Positions 1 through 11,693 of a stretch of 64,000 nucleotides of DNA are shown here, one piece after another. The stretch comes from Lophium mytilinum (Eukaryota > Ascomycota > Dothideomycetes > Mytilinidiales > Mytilinidiaceae): contig MU004184.1 in assembly GCA_010093605.1 (NCBI GenBank), positions 2,079,615-2,143,614 on the forward strand, read 5' to 3'. Position 1 is the stretch's first letter. Each line of letters begins with the position of its first letter. The translations under genes were made by a program, and so were the position numbers. Below the pieces are notes generated by a model. The model made no database searches. It was given only the letters and a program-made list of their open reading frames with translations, and was not told the DNA's origin.

Positions 1-1359
1 ACGCCTTTTAAGCGGTCGTGCAGATCTTGAAACCGAATCGAAGCAGGCAAATAGTGACGCACAAGTACGCGCAAGCATGTATCCCAGGACTGAAAGGAAA
101 ATTGGGTACGAACCACCAACGAACGGCCCAAAGAACTGGGCAATAGAAAAATCGTTGCAGCGCGGTATAGAAGGAGTCCGAGCACTCGCAAAGAGATATG
201 GACAGAACCATCCTTTTTCGCAAGCCTGCGAGTTCCGCGCAGGATAGATGCCAGCGAAACGTAGATCTGCATCTACACCCATAAGTTTGTGCTTGATGCC
301 AACCTGCATGCTCTTGACCGACGTCGTCTGGACCATCTTCTCTTCCTCTGGGAGCATATGTTCCAGGAAGCCCTTGTCGAGTGCTTGCTCTACAACCTGA
401 AAGATACCATATTTCAGTATAGTGGTCCCAACTATTACGCCTGCACCACTTGACACAATTTCAGCAACGAAGCTGTCCGCACCAAATAGACCGGTAACAA
501 GGCCGTCGGCCCCATCAACAAGTGGCGCGCCAACGAAAGCAAAAGTCGTGAAGAGCACGGCATCTCGATACCGAACATTGGGCAGAGTGACCGGGTTGTT
601 ATCACCCCACGGAGAAAGGGCCTTTGGCATCTTCAAGGCCGTAGTGGCAGTTTGGACGGAGGAACGCGCGACTCGACCAACAAGGGTATCTCCGAAGAAC
701 CGCTGCACTTTTCCAGTCTTCTTCTCATCTTGAGCGCCCGGGGGCGACATCTGACCGGGTTGACCCGGGATCTGCGGCTTGCTTGCGGAGGAAGAACCGA
801 AAAGTCCACCTGGAGTAGTTTGAACGAAAGACGGTTGCGGCTGCATAGGCTGCATCATTGGTGGCTGGGCAAACTGTTGCTGAGGTTGCATCATCTGCTG
901 CTGTGGCATCATTTGCTGAGCTTGCTGTTGGATGGCTTGGAGCTTCTCTGGAGGCATGTTTTGGACAATCTTTTGGAACTGTTGCTGCTGATCGGGAGTC
1001 ATGTTTTGAGGGTACTGCATAGGCGGCTGTTGGAATCCTGGCTGCATCATTTGAGGAGCTGCGGCCATAGGCTGGAACTGCTGTTGAGGGGCTCCCATGG
1101 GCTGGAACTGTTGTGGTGCAGCCATTCCGGGGTGAGGTTGAACCTGCGGGACATATTCGTGCTTTTCTGGCGGATATGACGACTGTTGAGGCTGTTGTGG
1201 TTGCTGCTGCATCGGGGATTGAATGAACGTGGGCTGGGGCTGTCCCATGGCTGGCGTTTGAGTAGTGGGATAGCCTTGAGGAGTTGACTCGTATGGCGGA
1301 GGTGCCGGATTCTGGTCAAACTGACCCACCGAAGGCGCTTGTTGATGTATGAGTGGCAT
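1..1359 (-). CDS. Partial Gln/Pro-rich hypothetical protein
   Basis: An open frame of 453 codons runs on the minus strand from the ATG at 1359 to the left edge without a stop, so the C-terminus lies outside the window. About the first 200 residues are extremely rich in Gln, Pro and Met (runs such as MMPQQQMMQPQQQ) and are probably disordered. From about residue 215 the sequence becomes ordinary, with blocks that look conserved (FFGDTLVGR, SPWGDNNPVTLPNVRYRD, GADSFVAEIVSSGAG, MQVGIKHKLMGVDADLRF). A Cys-containing stretch (CEKGWFCPYLF) and a hydrophobic segment follow near the edge; the last ~60 codons could include an unspliced intron. I do not recognise a named domain. The start is the first ATG of the frame and lies head to head with the WW/PhoD gene. 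Function unknown; coding status is strongly supported by frame length and codon use. Confidence 0.75.
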   Translation of the reverse strand, partial: MPLIHQQAPSVGQFDQNPAPPPYESTPQGYPTTQTPAMGQPQPTFIQSPMQQQPQQPQQSSYPPEKHEYVPQVQPHPGMAAPQQFQPMGAPQQQFQPMAAAPQMMQPGFQQPPMQYPQNMTPDQQQQFQKIVQNMPPEKLQAIQQQAQQMMPQQQMMQPQQQFAQPPMMQPMQPQPSFVQTTPGGLFGSSSASKPQIPGQPGQMSPPGAQDEKKTGKVQRFFGDTLVGRVARSSVQTATTALKMPKALSPWGDNNPVTLPNVRYRDAVLFTTFAFVGAPLVDGADGLVTGLFGADSFVAEIVSSGAGVIVGTTILKYGIFQVVEQALDKGFLEHMLPEEEKMVQTTSVKSMQVGIKHKLMGVDADLRFAGIYPARNSQACEKGWFCPYLFASARTPSIPRCNDFSIAQFFGPFVGGSYPIFLSVLGYMLARTCASLFACFDSVSRSARPLKRR

Positions 1360-2521
1360 CTTTGACGTTTCTCCTAGCAGTGCTGTTATATTCTAGGCCG
1401 ATTGATTCCCAAAGATGAGGCTCGAAATGGGTTGTAATTCGGTGCTACGTTGCTCTCCAGGCAGCGGTTCTGAGTCGCACAATGACTTCACGGACAAGAG
1501 AAAAACGAGAAAATTTTTGAGAAAATGGCATTAGAGATATATAGAGTATAGAAAGGAACATGGACAGGGAGAGACGAGAAGGATGCGACTGCAGTGAAAG
1601 AGACACGAGGGATAAAGGCTGGAACTTCAGCCGCTCTTGGCTTGCTTCATACTTGCCCGTGTCTGGCAGGCTGTTCCACGCTTGCTCGTTTACGCGAGGA
1701 ATCAATACCGCTCCGTAGCGCCATGCAGCAGCGGCGGTCCCACCAAGCTCGGACGACTTTTTACGGCAAGGAGGCGGTGCACGATGGACGGGGTTTGTGG
1801 CTGGGGAGGGCGTGGTGTTGAGTCTGGCCATCTGCTTTGCCATCGGGTTTCAGATCGTGGAATCGACGCTCGGCTAAAGGGGCTCCCGCACCTATCAAAT
1901 CCCCGTGCCGTGCCCTTGGGTTTGAGAAGGGCCGTGTCCCACATGAAGAATAGAAGAGCCCAAAGGTGTTCTAAGGGCACGAAGATGGACGAAAAGGTGG
2001 CAATAGCAGCAAGAGGCCAACAAATGGGTCGCCAGGGTGGATGCATATCGTGCCGAGCCGCCCTCACTGCGTCGGCACATGGTCCCGGATTGCTTGGAGG
2101 GCGCTTAGGGTCACGTGAGGCATCCCAAAATGATGAAGGCTCGGATCGCAGCCAACCACGAGCCCGCCATCCAACCCTGCTGCACCGGGCGGGTACTTGG
2201 CACATCACAGCACGCGGATAGGCACTGCGTCGGGCGCTTCGAGCAGGCCCAAGGGCCAAGCAGGCCGATTTCGACGTCTGCCCAAGATTCAGTAGCGGCG
2301 CGAGTACGTAGACGTGCGACTATCGAAGCTGTATGTATGTCCTGGCGACCACTGCCCCGGAACTCTCTGACACTTCATCTCTCCAGTGCCTTCCGCCTCC
2401 TGGCACACAGCTGCTGCCGCCCATCGTCATCTCCCGCCTACCTACCCCGCGATACCACGCCACGTTTGAGCCCGCACTCGCGGCGAACATCGCGAAACCA
2501 CAACCTCATCCGCCTCCAACC
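1360..2521. promoter_or_regulatory. Divergent intergenic region
   Basis: This 1.16-kb gap separates the start codons of two divergent genes, so it should hold both promoters and 5' leaders. Open frames on both strands between 1445 and 2260 overlap each other and show no domain or repeat signal. I see no separate gene. Confidence 0.5.
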
Positions 2522-5500
2522 ATGGATCAACGCAGGCAGGGCCGTCCGGAAGAGGAGCTGTTTTTCCGTCCCGCTGCAGAAGCTCCCGAGACGCCCACCG
2601 TCGGGCCCCTGAGAATCAACAAGGCCTCTCCTCCGCCTCGAGTCCCCTCTGCGAGCAGCGGCAGCGATGGTGGATTCTCGCGCCCTCCTCCTATGCCAGC
2701 CTTCCCATCGCCCCCTACAAACCCTCCCACAGCTCCTCTGCCGTATCCAGATGACCGCGCTAAAGATAAAGCTCCCTCAGGGCGCCCCGTATACACACCG
2801 CTATCAGCACAGGAGCGGGCATCGCGGAACGCCACGCCTCCTGAGAATGACGAAAGACGACGACGGTCAAGCACTACGCAGCCTTCAGGGGGCTCGCCGC
2901 GCACAAAATTCAGCGCCGACGATCCGAACAGGCCTACATTGTCAGGTTACGGTCACGCACCGCGGGCGGGCGAGGGGCGCGAGGGGGCTTTTCAACCATC
3001 AAAGCTAGCAGAGAGGCGTGGGACTGTCCCAAAGCCTCTCCCAGACTCCCCAGGCCCAGAGACGCCAGAGAAGGAGAGCTTGTTCCAGAAGCAGCCTGTC
3101 CGGCAAGGCTCGGTCCCAGGAGAGGTGCCAAACCCTTATCCAGACTACCATCAACAATACTGGCCACCTCCCGGGGGAAATCCTGTTTCGCCGCGAGGTC
3201 CCGCGCCAACTCTCAAGATTCCAAACCCAACCGGTATCAACAGACTGAGTTCTACAGCATCGACCTCGACTACCAGAGCGCAGAGGGGATCACCTCCCCC
3301 TCCGGAGACCCCTATCATTCCACCCCCGAGTGGTGGTATCGAAGCTCGATTTGCAGCCGCCGGGATCGCTGGAAACTCTACACTTACCAGTCTTCAGGCG
3401 CAGAATCTTCAGAATGCCGCGGCAGCACAGCGTAACCAGGTGTATGCAAACTCCCAGCCTAAGGCTACTGTCTCATCGCCTCCCCCAGCTCAGCAACAGC
3501 CCCCGCGAAGACCTTGGACGCCTACCGAACAGCCTGGAAGCCAGCCACATGGCCCACCGACTGTTTACCAAGGGCCAGATGAAGTCAACGATCCGCTCCC
3601 TGAACCGGTATCTGCGCCTCAGTCTGTGGCCCGATTCTCTCCACCGCCAGCAGCAAGTCAGGTGCCCCCCGAGCATCCGGTACAGCAGGACTTGTCTCGA
3701 ATGCACATCCACGATGAGCCTCCCCCGGCCTATTCGAGTGTTCCACAACAACCTGCAGGGGGGATGTCGGCACAAGGCTATCCTAATGAGAAACGCAACA
3801 CCGTTATCAATCAGCCCACGCCTGCTCCTGCTGTTATGAGCGATCCCAGCGTTCAAAACCATCCTGCTTTTGCAAACGATCCTCGCCAGCCGAGCAGATC
3901 AACTCCCCAGCCCGGAGGATCGGTTGGCATGACTCCTGTCCAACACCCCAATGCCTCACCTGGGCCAGGGCCAGCTTCTCCGCCTCCACTACCGGAAGGC
4001 TGGATCGCACACCTTGATCCTGGCTCTGGGCAATACTACTATATCCATCTTCCCACACAGTCAACACAATGGGAATTCCCCAAAGGACCCACACCGTTGA
4101 ATTTAAATGAGCCCATGTCTCCCACGGGTACTTTCGTCAATCCCTTGGCTTCGCCAAGTTTTGGGCCAATGGGTGGCAAGACACCAATGGCTTCGCCTGG
4201 ATTCCCTCCACAGTCGGCCACGTATCACGGCGATATGATGAGCATGGCAGGCATTACAAGCCCAACCGCTTCAGGCTTCACGGGCCCGCCTCCAGCCGCT
4301 GGCGTCGACATGTACAAAGTTGCGCCCACCAACAATGTCTACTTTGGGCCTTATTTGAGGTACACCAATATGGATATTGAGCGAGGGTTGTGGCTTGGGT
4401 CAATTCTTCTCGTAACAAATGCACCCCAGCCCCCCACCATCCACATCCATCAAAGTTTGGATCTCTCTCCAAATCCCCGACAACTCAAGGCAAATCCTAT
4501 CTTCACCCATCAGACGTGGATATTCTACAGATATGACGTGGATCTGAGAATGGAGGACGATCGCAGCGCCAAGTGGACCTATGCAATTACGTCTCATCTT
4601 GGGTGTACGCGGTTCGAATTCTTAGTTGCGGGACGCCATGAAACAAGTTGGCGGTTCATTGCACATTCTGGCAATGACTTTGCCCTCAATGTCAACGCAA
4701 ACGAGAGATCTAAGCTTGGCGGCATTGGGTTCATGTGGAAAGACATTCTCCAGAAGAACGCTGAATGTGGTGGGTTCCACGTGCAATTAGGGTTAGGAGA
4801 TCAAATCTATGCGGATCGTCTATGGAAAGATATTCCACTGCTGAAACAATGGACGGCCACAAGCGGGAAAGAGAACAGAAAGAACGCCCTATGGACAGCG
4901 AAGCATGAAGAAGAGGTTTCGCATGCCTACTTCCACTACTACACGAGCCATTTTGATCAACCGCATCTGAGAGAGGCCTTCGCTCAGATCCCACACATCC
5001 TATCTCTCGATGACCACGACATTTTCGATGGCTTCGGATCGTACCCTGAGTACATGCAATTCTCAAACATGTTCAAGAACATTGGAAGGATCGGTATCGA
5101 GATGTATCTTCTCTTCCAGCATCATACTACCCTGGAAATATTGCGAAACGTCGGTAACGACCAAGACCTGTTCACCATCACCGGAACCGGATGGCATTTC
5201 CTCAAGTATCTAGGACCTTGTGTTGTGGTAGTTGGGCCAGATTGCCGATCGGAGCGAAATCCACATCAAGTGATGGCAGGGCCTACGTATCAAGGAATCT
5301 TCCCCAAGGTGGCTACCCTTCCGCCCAGCGTTCAGCACTGCATCTGGATGATTCCCGTGCCCCTCATTTACCCCCGCCTGGAATCTCTAGAAACGCTGGG
5401 TAACACGGTGGCGACTGGAAAGAAAGCCGTTACTGGAACCTTCAACATGCTAGGGAAGGTGACTAGCTCTGTTGCAGGTGTCGTTGGCGCCAAATCGGTC

Positions 5501-6271
5501 GTCGGCGAAGGTTTCAGCTCTGTCAAGAAAGCTATCGGCAAGTCGGGTCTGATGAGCGGAGTCCTCAGTCCATTCGGGGATATCGATATGCTCGACGAAT
5601 TACGAGATCAATGGACGCATGAATCGAAGGTGAGCATCACGGACGCTTCGATTTTGGCTTGTATGCTGACTTTTCTCAGGATCTAGAACGCACCTACCTC
5701 ATTCGGACACTGCAGGGTATCGCGCATAACAAGTCACTGCGCATGAGCTTCTTCTCCGGTGGTAAGTTCTCTATGTGTCTCTGAAATCGATTCAATGTTA
5801 ATCCATCTTTCAGGTGTTGACTGCTGTGGCGCTGGACTTGTCCATGATCCCTCAAAACCGCAAGATCACAAAACAATGTACCAGATAGTTTCGTCATCAG
5901 TCGTGAACGCTCCACCTAGCAACTACGTCCTCCGGCTACTACACAACAACAAAGCTCTCTACATTCCCGCGAACGGACACCGCAGCACTCACACGCCATC
6001 AGACACCAAGGAGGACATGATGGAGATCTTTACTCAAGACGTAAATGGCGCGGCTCGCGAGTTGAAGCGGCTCATGGGACGCAGGAACTATGTCGCCTGC
6101 GTAATCTACGATCCTGAGATTGTCAACGGGACTTTCGGACAGGCAGTCCCAGGCCATGGTGGTGGAAAGCTCAGTCTCGCAGTTGACTTTATGGTGCAGA
6201 ACGACGGTCCATACGCATCGCCAATGAAGTACGGGCCCGTCATTATTCCCAGCTTGGAGTATGGTCGTTAG
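2522..6271 (+). CDS. WW-domain / PhoD-like phosphatase
   Basis: Spliced model: 2522-5629, 5680-5761 and 5814-6271, giving 1215 residues. Introns are 50 and 52 bp with GTGAGC and GTAAGT donors, and phases agree. The ATG at 2522 has a good context (ACCATGG) and is preferred over an in-frame ATG at 2333, which lies in the presumed leader. Residues 1-480 are Pro/Ser/Gln-rich and probably disordered. A WW domain follows at about 489-523 (LPEGWIAHLDPGSGQYYY, then WEFPKGP; both tryptophans present). From about residue 598 to the end the protein matches the fungal PhoD-like metallophosphatase family: LGLGDQIYAD, LSLDDHDIFDGFGS and SGGVDCCGAGLVHDP are the recognisable motifs, with Asp/His residues suited to metal binding. 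The family is described as phosphodiesterase/phosphatase-like; the physiological substrate is unknown. The WW domain suggests recruitment to PPxY partners (inference). Confidence 0.9.
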
Positions 6272-6582
6272 GAGGGTATCTTTCTGGGTTATGCTTGCTT
6301 GGTGTTTGGTCGCAATTAGCGTGGCATAGCCAGTCTTGTACTTTCTTCTACATATGGGGGATGTTCGGAGCGTCAAGACTATGGGTAGACAGCGAAAGAA
6401 ATTCAATAACACAATAATGCCTAAATTTGATCTGTACGACTGCTTGAAGTTCTTCTATACATTTTTCTGTACTTGTAGCGGGATCTGATCTTTTCTCGTT
6501 TTGGCACGTGATCGCCGATGCCGGCTTCTTTTGGAGCTTGAAGCGCAGTCTTGTCCCGCCTTCGAAAGTTACACGCTACAAC
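6272..6582. other. Short intergenic gap
   Basis: 311 bp holding the 3' flank of the phosphatase gene and the promoter of the Fmp32 gene. Nothing else is recognised. Confidence 0.5.
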
Positions 6583-7546
6583 ATGGCAACTTCAGCAATA
6601 CAAACGGCGGCTATACCGCGCTTTCTACTCCCTAAGTTAACGTGGGCCTCGACATCGGTCAGCCCTGCGATTTCCGCCGGACTCCTCCAGCCAAATCGTA
6701 ACCGGAGCTTCACAACAGAGTCCAGAGCAGGCGCACGGCATGCTCCTCCCAGAGGCCCAAAGTCCACCTGGATCAGAGGCGCATCACTCAATTGCGGCAT
6801 CATATCAAAATTTCTACCGACCCCACGACCTTCAGAGATGCTATCGACTCTAAATGCGCAGCGCAACTTTTCCTCCACAACGCGTCAGGCGCGGGACCAC
6901 CACTTCGACACGCTCAAATTCGTGCAGCGGTTAAAAGGCGATGGCTTCACGGAGGAACAAGCAGTGGCCATGATGAAGGTGTTGAGCGATGTCATAGAAG
7001 AGAGGTAAGCTTCCCAGACCATCCGATCTAAAGCGTATGCTAACACGGCGCAGCATCCAAAACCTCACGCGCACGATGGTGCTCCGCGAAGACCAGGAGC
7101 GCGCGACCTACACGCAGAAAGTCGACTTTGCGAAACTGCGCTCAGAGCTGCTGACGGCCGACTCGACGGAATCGTCCCTCACGCGCGCCTCGCACGAGCG
7201 GCTCACGAATGAGCTGACGAAGCTGAATTCGCGGCTACGAGATGAGATACAACGGACGCAGGCATCTGTGCGGCTGGATCTGAACCTCGAGAAGGGGCGG
7301 ATTAGGGAGGAGGCGAATGTGCAGGAGCTGAAGATTAAGGAGACGGAGACGCGGATTGAGCAGGAGACGGCGGTGCTGAGGGAGAAGCTGGAGGCGGTCA
7401 AGTTCTCGACGCTGCAGTGGCTGATGTATGTGGAGAATTTCATTGTGTTCATTCTTATGGCGATATGAAAGCTAACTGTTCTATCTAGGGGTGTCTGTAC
7501 CGGTACGGCGGCGCTCATGCTGGGTGTGTGGCGGTTGTTGATGTAG
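6583..7546 (+). CDS. FMP32: Fmp32/CCDC90-family mitochondrial coiled-coil protein
   Basis: Exons 6583-7004, 7054-7425 and 7489-7546 encode 283 residues; introns are 49 and 63 bp. The family core is clear: FDTLKFVQRLKGDGFTEEQA followed, across the first splice join, by EESIQNLTRTMVLRED and YTQKVDFAKLRSELL. This is the DUF1640/CCDC90 (MCUR1-like) family of inner-membrane mitochondrial proteins, linked in yeast to cytochrome oxidase assembly and proline metabolism. The first ~105 residues are rich in Arg, Ser and Ala with few acids, as expected of a long mitochondrial presequence. Residues ~170-260 are heptad-like coiled coil. The last exon supplies the single C-terminal membrane helix (CTGTAALMLGVWRLLM). 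The second intron splits an ATG codon. Confidence 0.93.
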
Positions 7547-8696
7547 AGGGTGTATTCCTTGCTACAGTGCTAAAGGACGTACCTCTCTGGAAGTTGAGAG
7601 AGCATCTCTTACTGCAGCATATCCTTCGTACAACTGTATTATCCAACTGTAGGTTATCAGGATACGGATGCTCTCCTCTGACCTCATCGCGGTCGGTGGC
7701 AGACAACCAATCCCTGCAGTATCAAACATCGCGCATGACAGCCGGTGCACAGCGTTCTCAAACGCGTGATTCGACCAGAGTCAACGAGAAGAACATGCTG
7801 GGATAACAGGCAGCAGCCTGGTGGGGGTGTAACGATACGAACTGCGGCGGCGTGTAACGATAGACAGCCTTCTTCCTTGTGCAGTACATAAATACCACGC
7901 TTCTGGCATCAATTGCCGTAAATGCCTCAAAGCGGCAATAACACATTGGGGCCGTGACGATGGCGTAGAATCACATCGAAACACGCACCTGAGACGCCTG
8001 GCCGTGGGCTCTCCGACCCAGCTGAAACACACGATACTGCAATACCCGTGACGGTGACTGAGCCGCGAGATTACACGAATCACGGAGCGATGCGGGTGCG
8101 TTTGCTGGCAGCGTTGCCAGGTTTTTTTTTATCGGGGTGGTGCCCAACAGATGGCGGTTCACAGCCCCCTCCTCCTCTGCTATGGTGTTGCCAGCCAACA
8201 GAGGGCGCCCAAAGAAGGCTATCCGCTGGGCCCTATCAACGCGTGACTGGTGTAATGGCTGGGCCTCTGCGCAGTCCACGTTCAGTGGAAGCAATGGAGC
8301 GCTGTGGAGGGCTCCAGAGGCAAAGCAGACGGCCTATCGTCTCGCGCTTGCACAGGGCCGATGTGACGATGCCGGAGCCAGCACGGCGCGGGCAGGGCGA
8401 TGCCGGGGGCGGGCATCTGCTGCAGCAAGCAGTAATGCAGCAGCAGTGGTGAAGGGTCGCGGGGCGCGGGCACTTGGGCAATAATGGCACCGGTGAAATG
8501 GTGTTGGCGGCGTTTTGTTGCGGTGCTTGTGGTGCTTCGCTGCCACCCCTCTCTCTTCGCTAAGCACTGAGTGATTCAAAACAAGCGTCCTCCTACTTCT
8601 TCAACAGACACCACCCTCTATCCACCCCGAACACCAACAACAACGCCCTCCCCCACACAACCCACACTCACACTCACATACTCTACACCAGTCAGA
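7547..8696. other. Intergenic region, 14-3-3 promoter side
   Basis: No supportable gene. The last ~120 bp before 8697 are rich in CA and CT dinucleotides, as is common in strong fungal promoters and 5' leaders. Short frames near 8050-8490 overlap on both strands and are low-complexity. Confidence 0.5.
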
Positions 8697-10038
8697 ATGG
8701 CAACTGAAGTAAGTCCCCGCCCCCAGCAGCATCCACACCCGCCGCCTCCTCCACGGCGGGATGCCCCTCTGGGCGCTTGCCATGTCACGATAGGCCTCAA
8801 TGCTAACCTCGTCCCAGCGCGAGAGGTACCCGGCGCCCCCATGCCCCGCCTGTCGAGCCTCCCATTGACCTCCCCAACAGCAAGACTTTCCTCGCGCGGC
8901 TCTGCGAGCAGGCCGAGCGCTACGATGGTGAGTGTCGGCCGTCCGCCAATTCCTGCCGTGCATCGCGTGCTGACTTTAGTCCTCTACAGAGATGGTCACG
9001 TACATGAAGGTTAGTGATCTCCGCGTCCTCGAATGTGCTGAGTGCATGGCTGACACGCTCGCAGGAAGTTGCTAAGGTAGGCCTATCCCACCGCATCCGA
9101 TCACGCCAGCGCCGCCCCTCAATGCAGCGCTGCTTATCGCCGTGTCCTAACAACTTTCCCAGATCGGCGGCGAGTTGACCGTGGACGAGCGCAACCTTCT
9201 CTCCGTCGCCTACAAGAACGTCGTTGGCACGAGGCGTGCGTCGTGGCGCATAATCTCGTCGATCGAGCAGAAGGAGGAGTCCAAGGGCTCCGAGAAGCAC
9301 GTCGGCACCATCCGTGACTACCGCCAGAAGATCGAGACCGAGCTCGAGAAGGTCTGCCAGGATGTCCTCAACGTGCTCGACGAGTCTCTCATCCCCAAGG
9401 CCGAATCTGGCGAGAGCAAGGTCTTCTACCACAAGATGTACGTGCATCCGGCCCCATCGGCCCTCGCAGCCTGAACGCAGCAATAGCGTCTTATCAAATA
9501 CTAAACAACCGTTCTCTACAGGAAGGGCGACTACCACCGCTACCTCGCCGAGTTCGCCTCTGGCGAGAAGCGCAAGGTTGCTGCTACCGCCGCACACGAG
9601 GCGTACAAGGTATGATGCAATCACAGTGACAGCGTCCCATCGCGAGACTACCCGGCTGACCGTCGCACACAGACTGCTACCGATGTCGCCCAGACTGAGC
9701 TCACCCCCACCCACCCGATCCGCCTCGGTCTCGCGCTGAACTTCTCTGTCTTCTACTACGAGATCCTCAATTCACCCGACCGCGCTTGCCATCTTGCCAA
9801 GCAGGCCTTCGATGATGCTATCGCCGAGCTCGACTCATTGTCCGAGGAGTCCTACCGGGACAGCACGCTCATCATGCAGCTGCTCCGTGACAACCTCACC
9901 CTCTGGACGTCGTCGGATGGCGCCGAGGCTGAGCCCGCGAGCGAGGCCCCCAAGGAGGAGAAGGCTGCTGAGCCTAAGGAGGCTCCCGCTGCTGCCGAGA
10001 CGACCGAGGAACAACCGCCTGCTCCGGCCGCCGCTTAG
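8697..10038 (+). CDS. BMH1: 14-3-3 protein
   Basis: Eight exons: 8697-8708, 8818-8825, 8881-8927, 8990-9009, 9065-9076, 9163-9437, 9522-9609 and 9673-10038, total 275 residues, all phases consistent. The joined N-terminus reads [20 protein letters not shown], then YDEMVTYMKEVAK, which is the canonical 14-3-3 start. Both classical signatures are present: [20 protein letters not shown] with the phosphopeptide-binding Lys/Arg, and [20 protein letters not shown]. The C-terminal tail after the last helix is Ala/Glu/Pro-rich. 14-3-3 dimers bind phosphoserine motifs and regulate signalling, cell cycle and polarity in cytoplasm and nucleus. The first 99 coding bases are spread over five exons of 12, 8, 47, 20 and 12 bp, so the ATG exon contributes only four codons. 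Orthologue of yeast BMH1/2 and Aspergillus artA. Confidence 0.97.
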
Positions 10039-11081
10039 ACGTGCCCAATCTCAATCCTACGGCTATCTGTTTCCTAGTCGAGCACGCCGGGCAAGCAAAC
10101 GGGTGGATCATCTCGCAGGAGACATCTCAAGGACAGCAGGCAGGACAGGAACACGATGGTCGGGTCGTCACGGCGCGAGTCGATTGGAGTTTGTTTCCTT
10201 GTCTTGAAAATTGGTACAGTACACTAGCGGCTCGGAATTTACCCTACGAATTGTCATGCCTGTTTTCATTCCAGATGCCCCCCAGCACCTCCCTGCTGTT
10301 TGTTTGTCCTCCTCTCTTACACCCGGACTTCTCTTAGTCTCCCTGCTGTTTTTGCGGTTTGCCCCTCCTCCTGTGTTTCCTTTCCTTTTCTATTCCCACA
10401 AACCTTAAACCAAACACAACCACAAACGACCCCAGTTCCTAACGGATTAAAGGCACTTTGATGGACATATCACATCTGGCTGTAGCGGTTTCTTTCTTCT
10501 TGTAGTGTGTGTGCTATTGGAGAAGGCGTAAGGGAGATGGGCGGCCGGTATGCTATTGATGCAGATGCCTTCTCTCTTTTAGCCTGGTCAGATCTTAGGC
10601 TGCACTTTAGAATGGACTGCTGGAGATACTTTTTCCGTGGTAGTGTCTTGCATGTGATAATGTGGTGATTTACACTGTCTGGTTTTGAGGTGCTCAATCG
10701 TGCAGTGAGATGTAGTTAAGTGTTATATAAAGATAGCTATAAACTACCTCACATCTCTACTCATCCTCATAAAACCGACTCTCATGTTCATCCTCTATCA
10801 TCCAGATAAGACGGCGTTGGTATTGTTCTCAACCCCGCTCACCCGCCAACCTAAAAAATGTTGCCCCACCAACGCCACCGGGACAGACTTCGTACCCAAG
10901 AACTCTAGCTACATGCCACACAATTCTTCCCTCCCAAACCTATCTCAAACTTTCGACATATCTCAGCGAAATGCCGCTTCGATGACCCGTCCTAACCTCT
11001 CGATACCCAACCACGACACCTCAGACATGCGCCTGCGTCCATAACCCACCTCCAACGCGTTGACCGAAGAGAACCGCCGCA
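10039..11081. other. Intergenic region
   Basis: Contains the T-rich 3' flank of the 14-3-3 gene and the DPH4 promoter. An 86-codon frame at 10784-11044 has no recognisable features and unremarkable composition. I see no gene. Confidence 0.45.
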
Positions 11082-11693
11082 ATGGCCCGCCACCACAACA
11101 CGACGCTCGCCATCTACCCAAACGCCTACGCCGTCCTCGCCCTCCCCTCCCCCTCCGAAGGCGCCACCACCACCACCGCTATACCCGCCGACGAGGTGCG
11201 GAAAGCCTTCCGCGCCGCGCTGCTGCGTTGGCATCCCGATAAAACCGCCGCCAACCCCGGGAACACAGCTATACCAGCGAAAGAAGCGGGAAAAGAGGCC
11301 CCGGCATACTCCGTCGACGACATCACAGCCGCCTACCGCACGCTCTCCTCCCCCGTGCTGCGGCGCGAGTTAGACGAGCATCTGGCGACGCATTTCGCGG
11401 CGCTGCAGTTGGGAGCGAGTGGGAGGGGGCAGGGCGAGAGGGGGTGGTTGGCCGGGTTGGAGGTTGTGGATTTGGAGGAGTTGGTGTTTGAGGAGGAGGG
11501 CGGCTCGCCCACCGAGGCGGTGTGGTATAAGAGCTGCCGGTGTGGCAGTAAGCGGGGGTTTGTAGTGCGGGAGAGGGAATTGGAGGAGGCGCTGGAAGGG
11601 CAGGCGGAGGGGGCGAAGGCGGGGGAGGTGTTGGTTGGGTGTCGGGGGTGTAGTTTGTGGATAAGGGTTGGGTTTGGGGTTGTGGAGGGGTGA
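11082..11693 (+). CDS. DPH4: Diphthamide biosynthesis protein 4 (J + CSL zinc domains)
   Basis: Single exon, 203 residues. An N-terminal J domain (about residues 11-105) carries the HPD tripeptide at 51-53 (LLRWHPDKTA), needed to stimulate Hsp70. The C-terminal CSL/DPH-type zinc domain supplies four cysteines: C152 and C154 in SCRCG, and C187 and C190 in GCRGCSLWIRV. This two-domain order is diagnostic for DPH4 (DNAJC24), which delivers electrons or iron to Dph3/Dph1-Dph2 for the first step of diphthamide formation on elongation factor 2. The ATG at 11082 begins the first long frame and directly precedes the J domain. The second half of the gene is strongly G-rich on the coding strand, unlike the first half, which is C-rich. 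Confidence 0.92.
   Translation: MARHHNTTLAIYPNAYAVLALPSPSEGATTTTAIPADEVRKAFRAALLRWHPDKTAANPGNTAIPAKEAGKEAPAYSVDDITAAYRTLSSPVLRRELDEHLATHFAALQLGASGRGQGERGWLAGLEVVDLEELVFEEEGGSPTEAVWYKSCRCGSKRGFVVRERELEEALEGQAEGAKAGEVLVGCRGCSLWIRVGFGVVEG

Noticed and set aside
652-1179. 175-codon Leu/His/Arg-rich plus-strand frame
   Set aside because: It is the complement of the CAG/CAA-rich Gln tract of the minus-strand gene; Leu-rich repeats here are a codon artefact.
1702-2259. Two long overlapping frames on opposite strands between the first two genes
   Set aside because: No splice-consistent extension, no motif, and both lie in the divergent promoter region.
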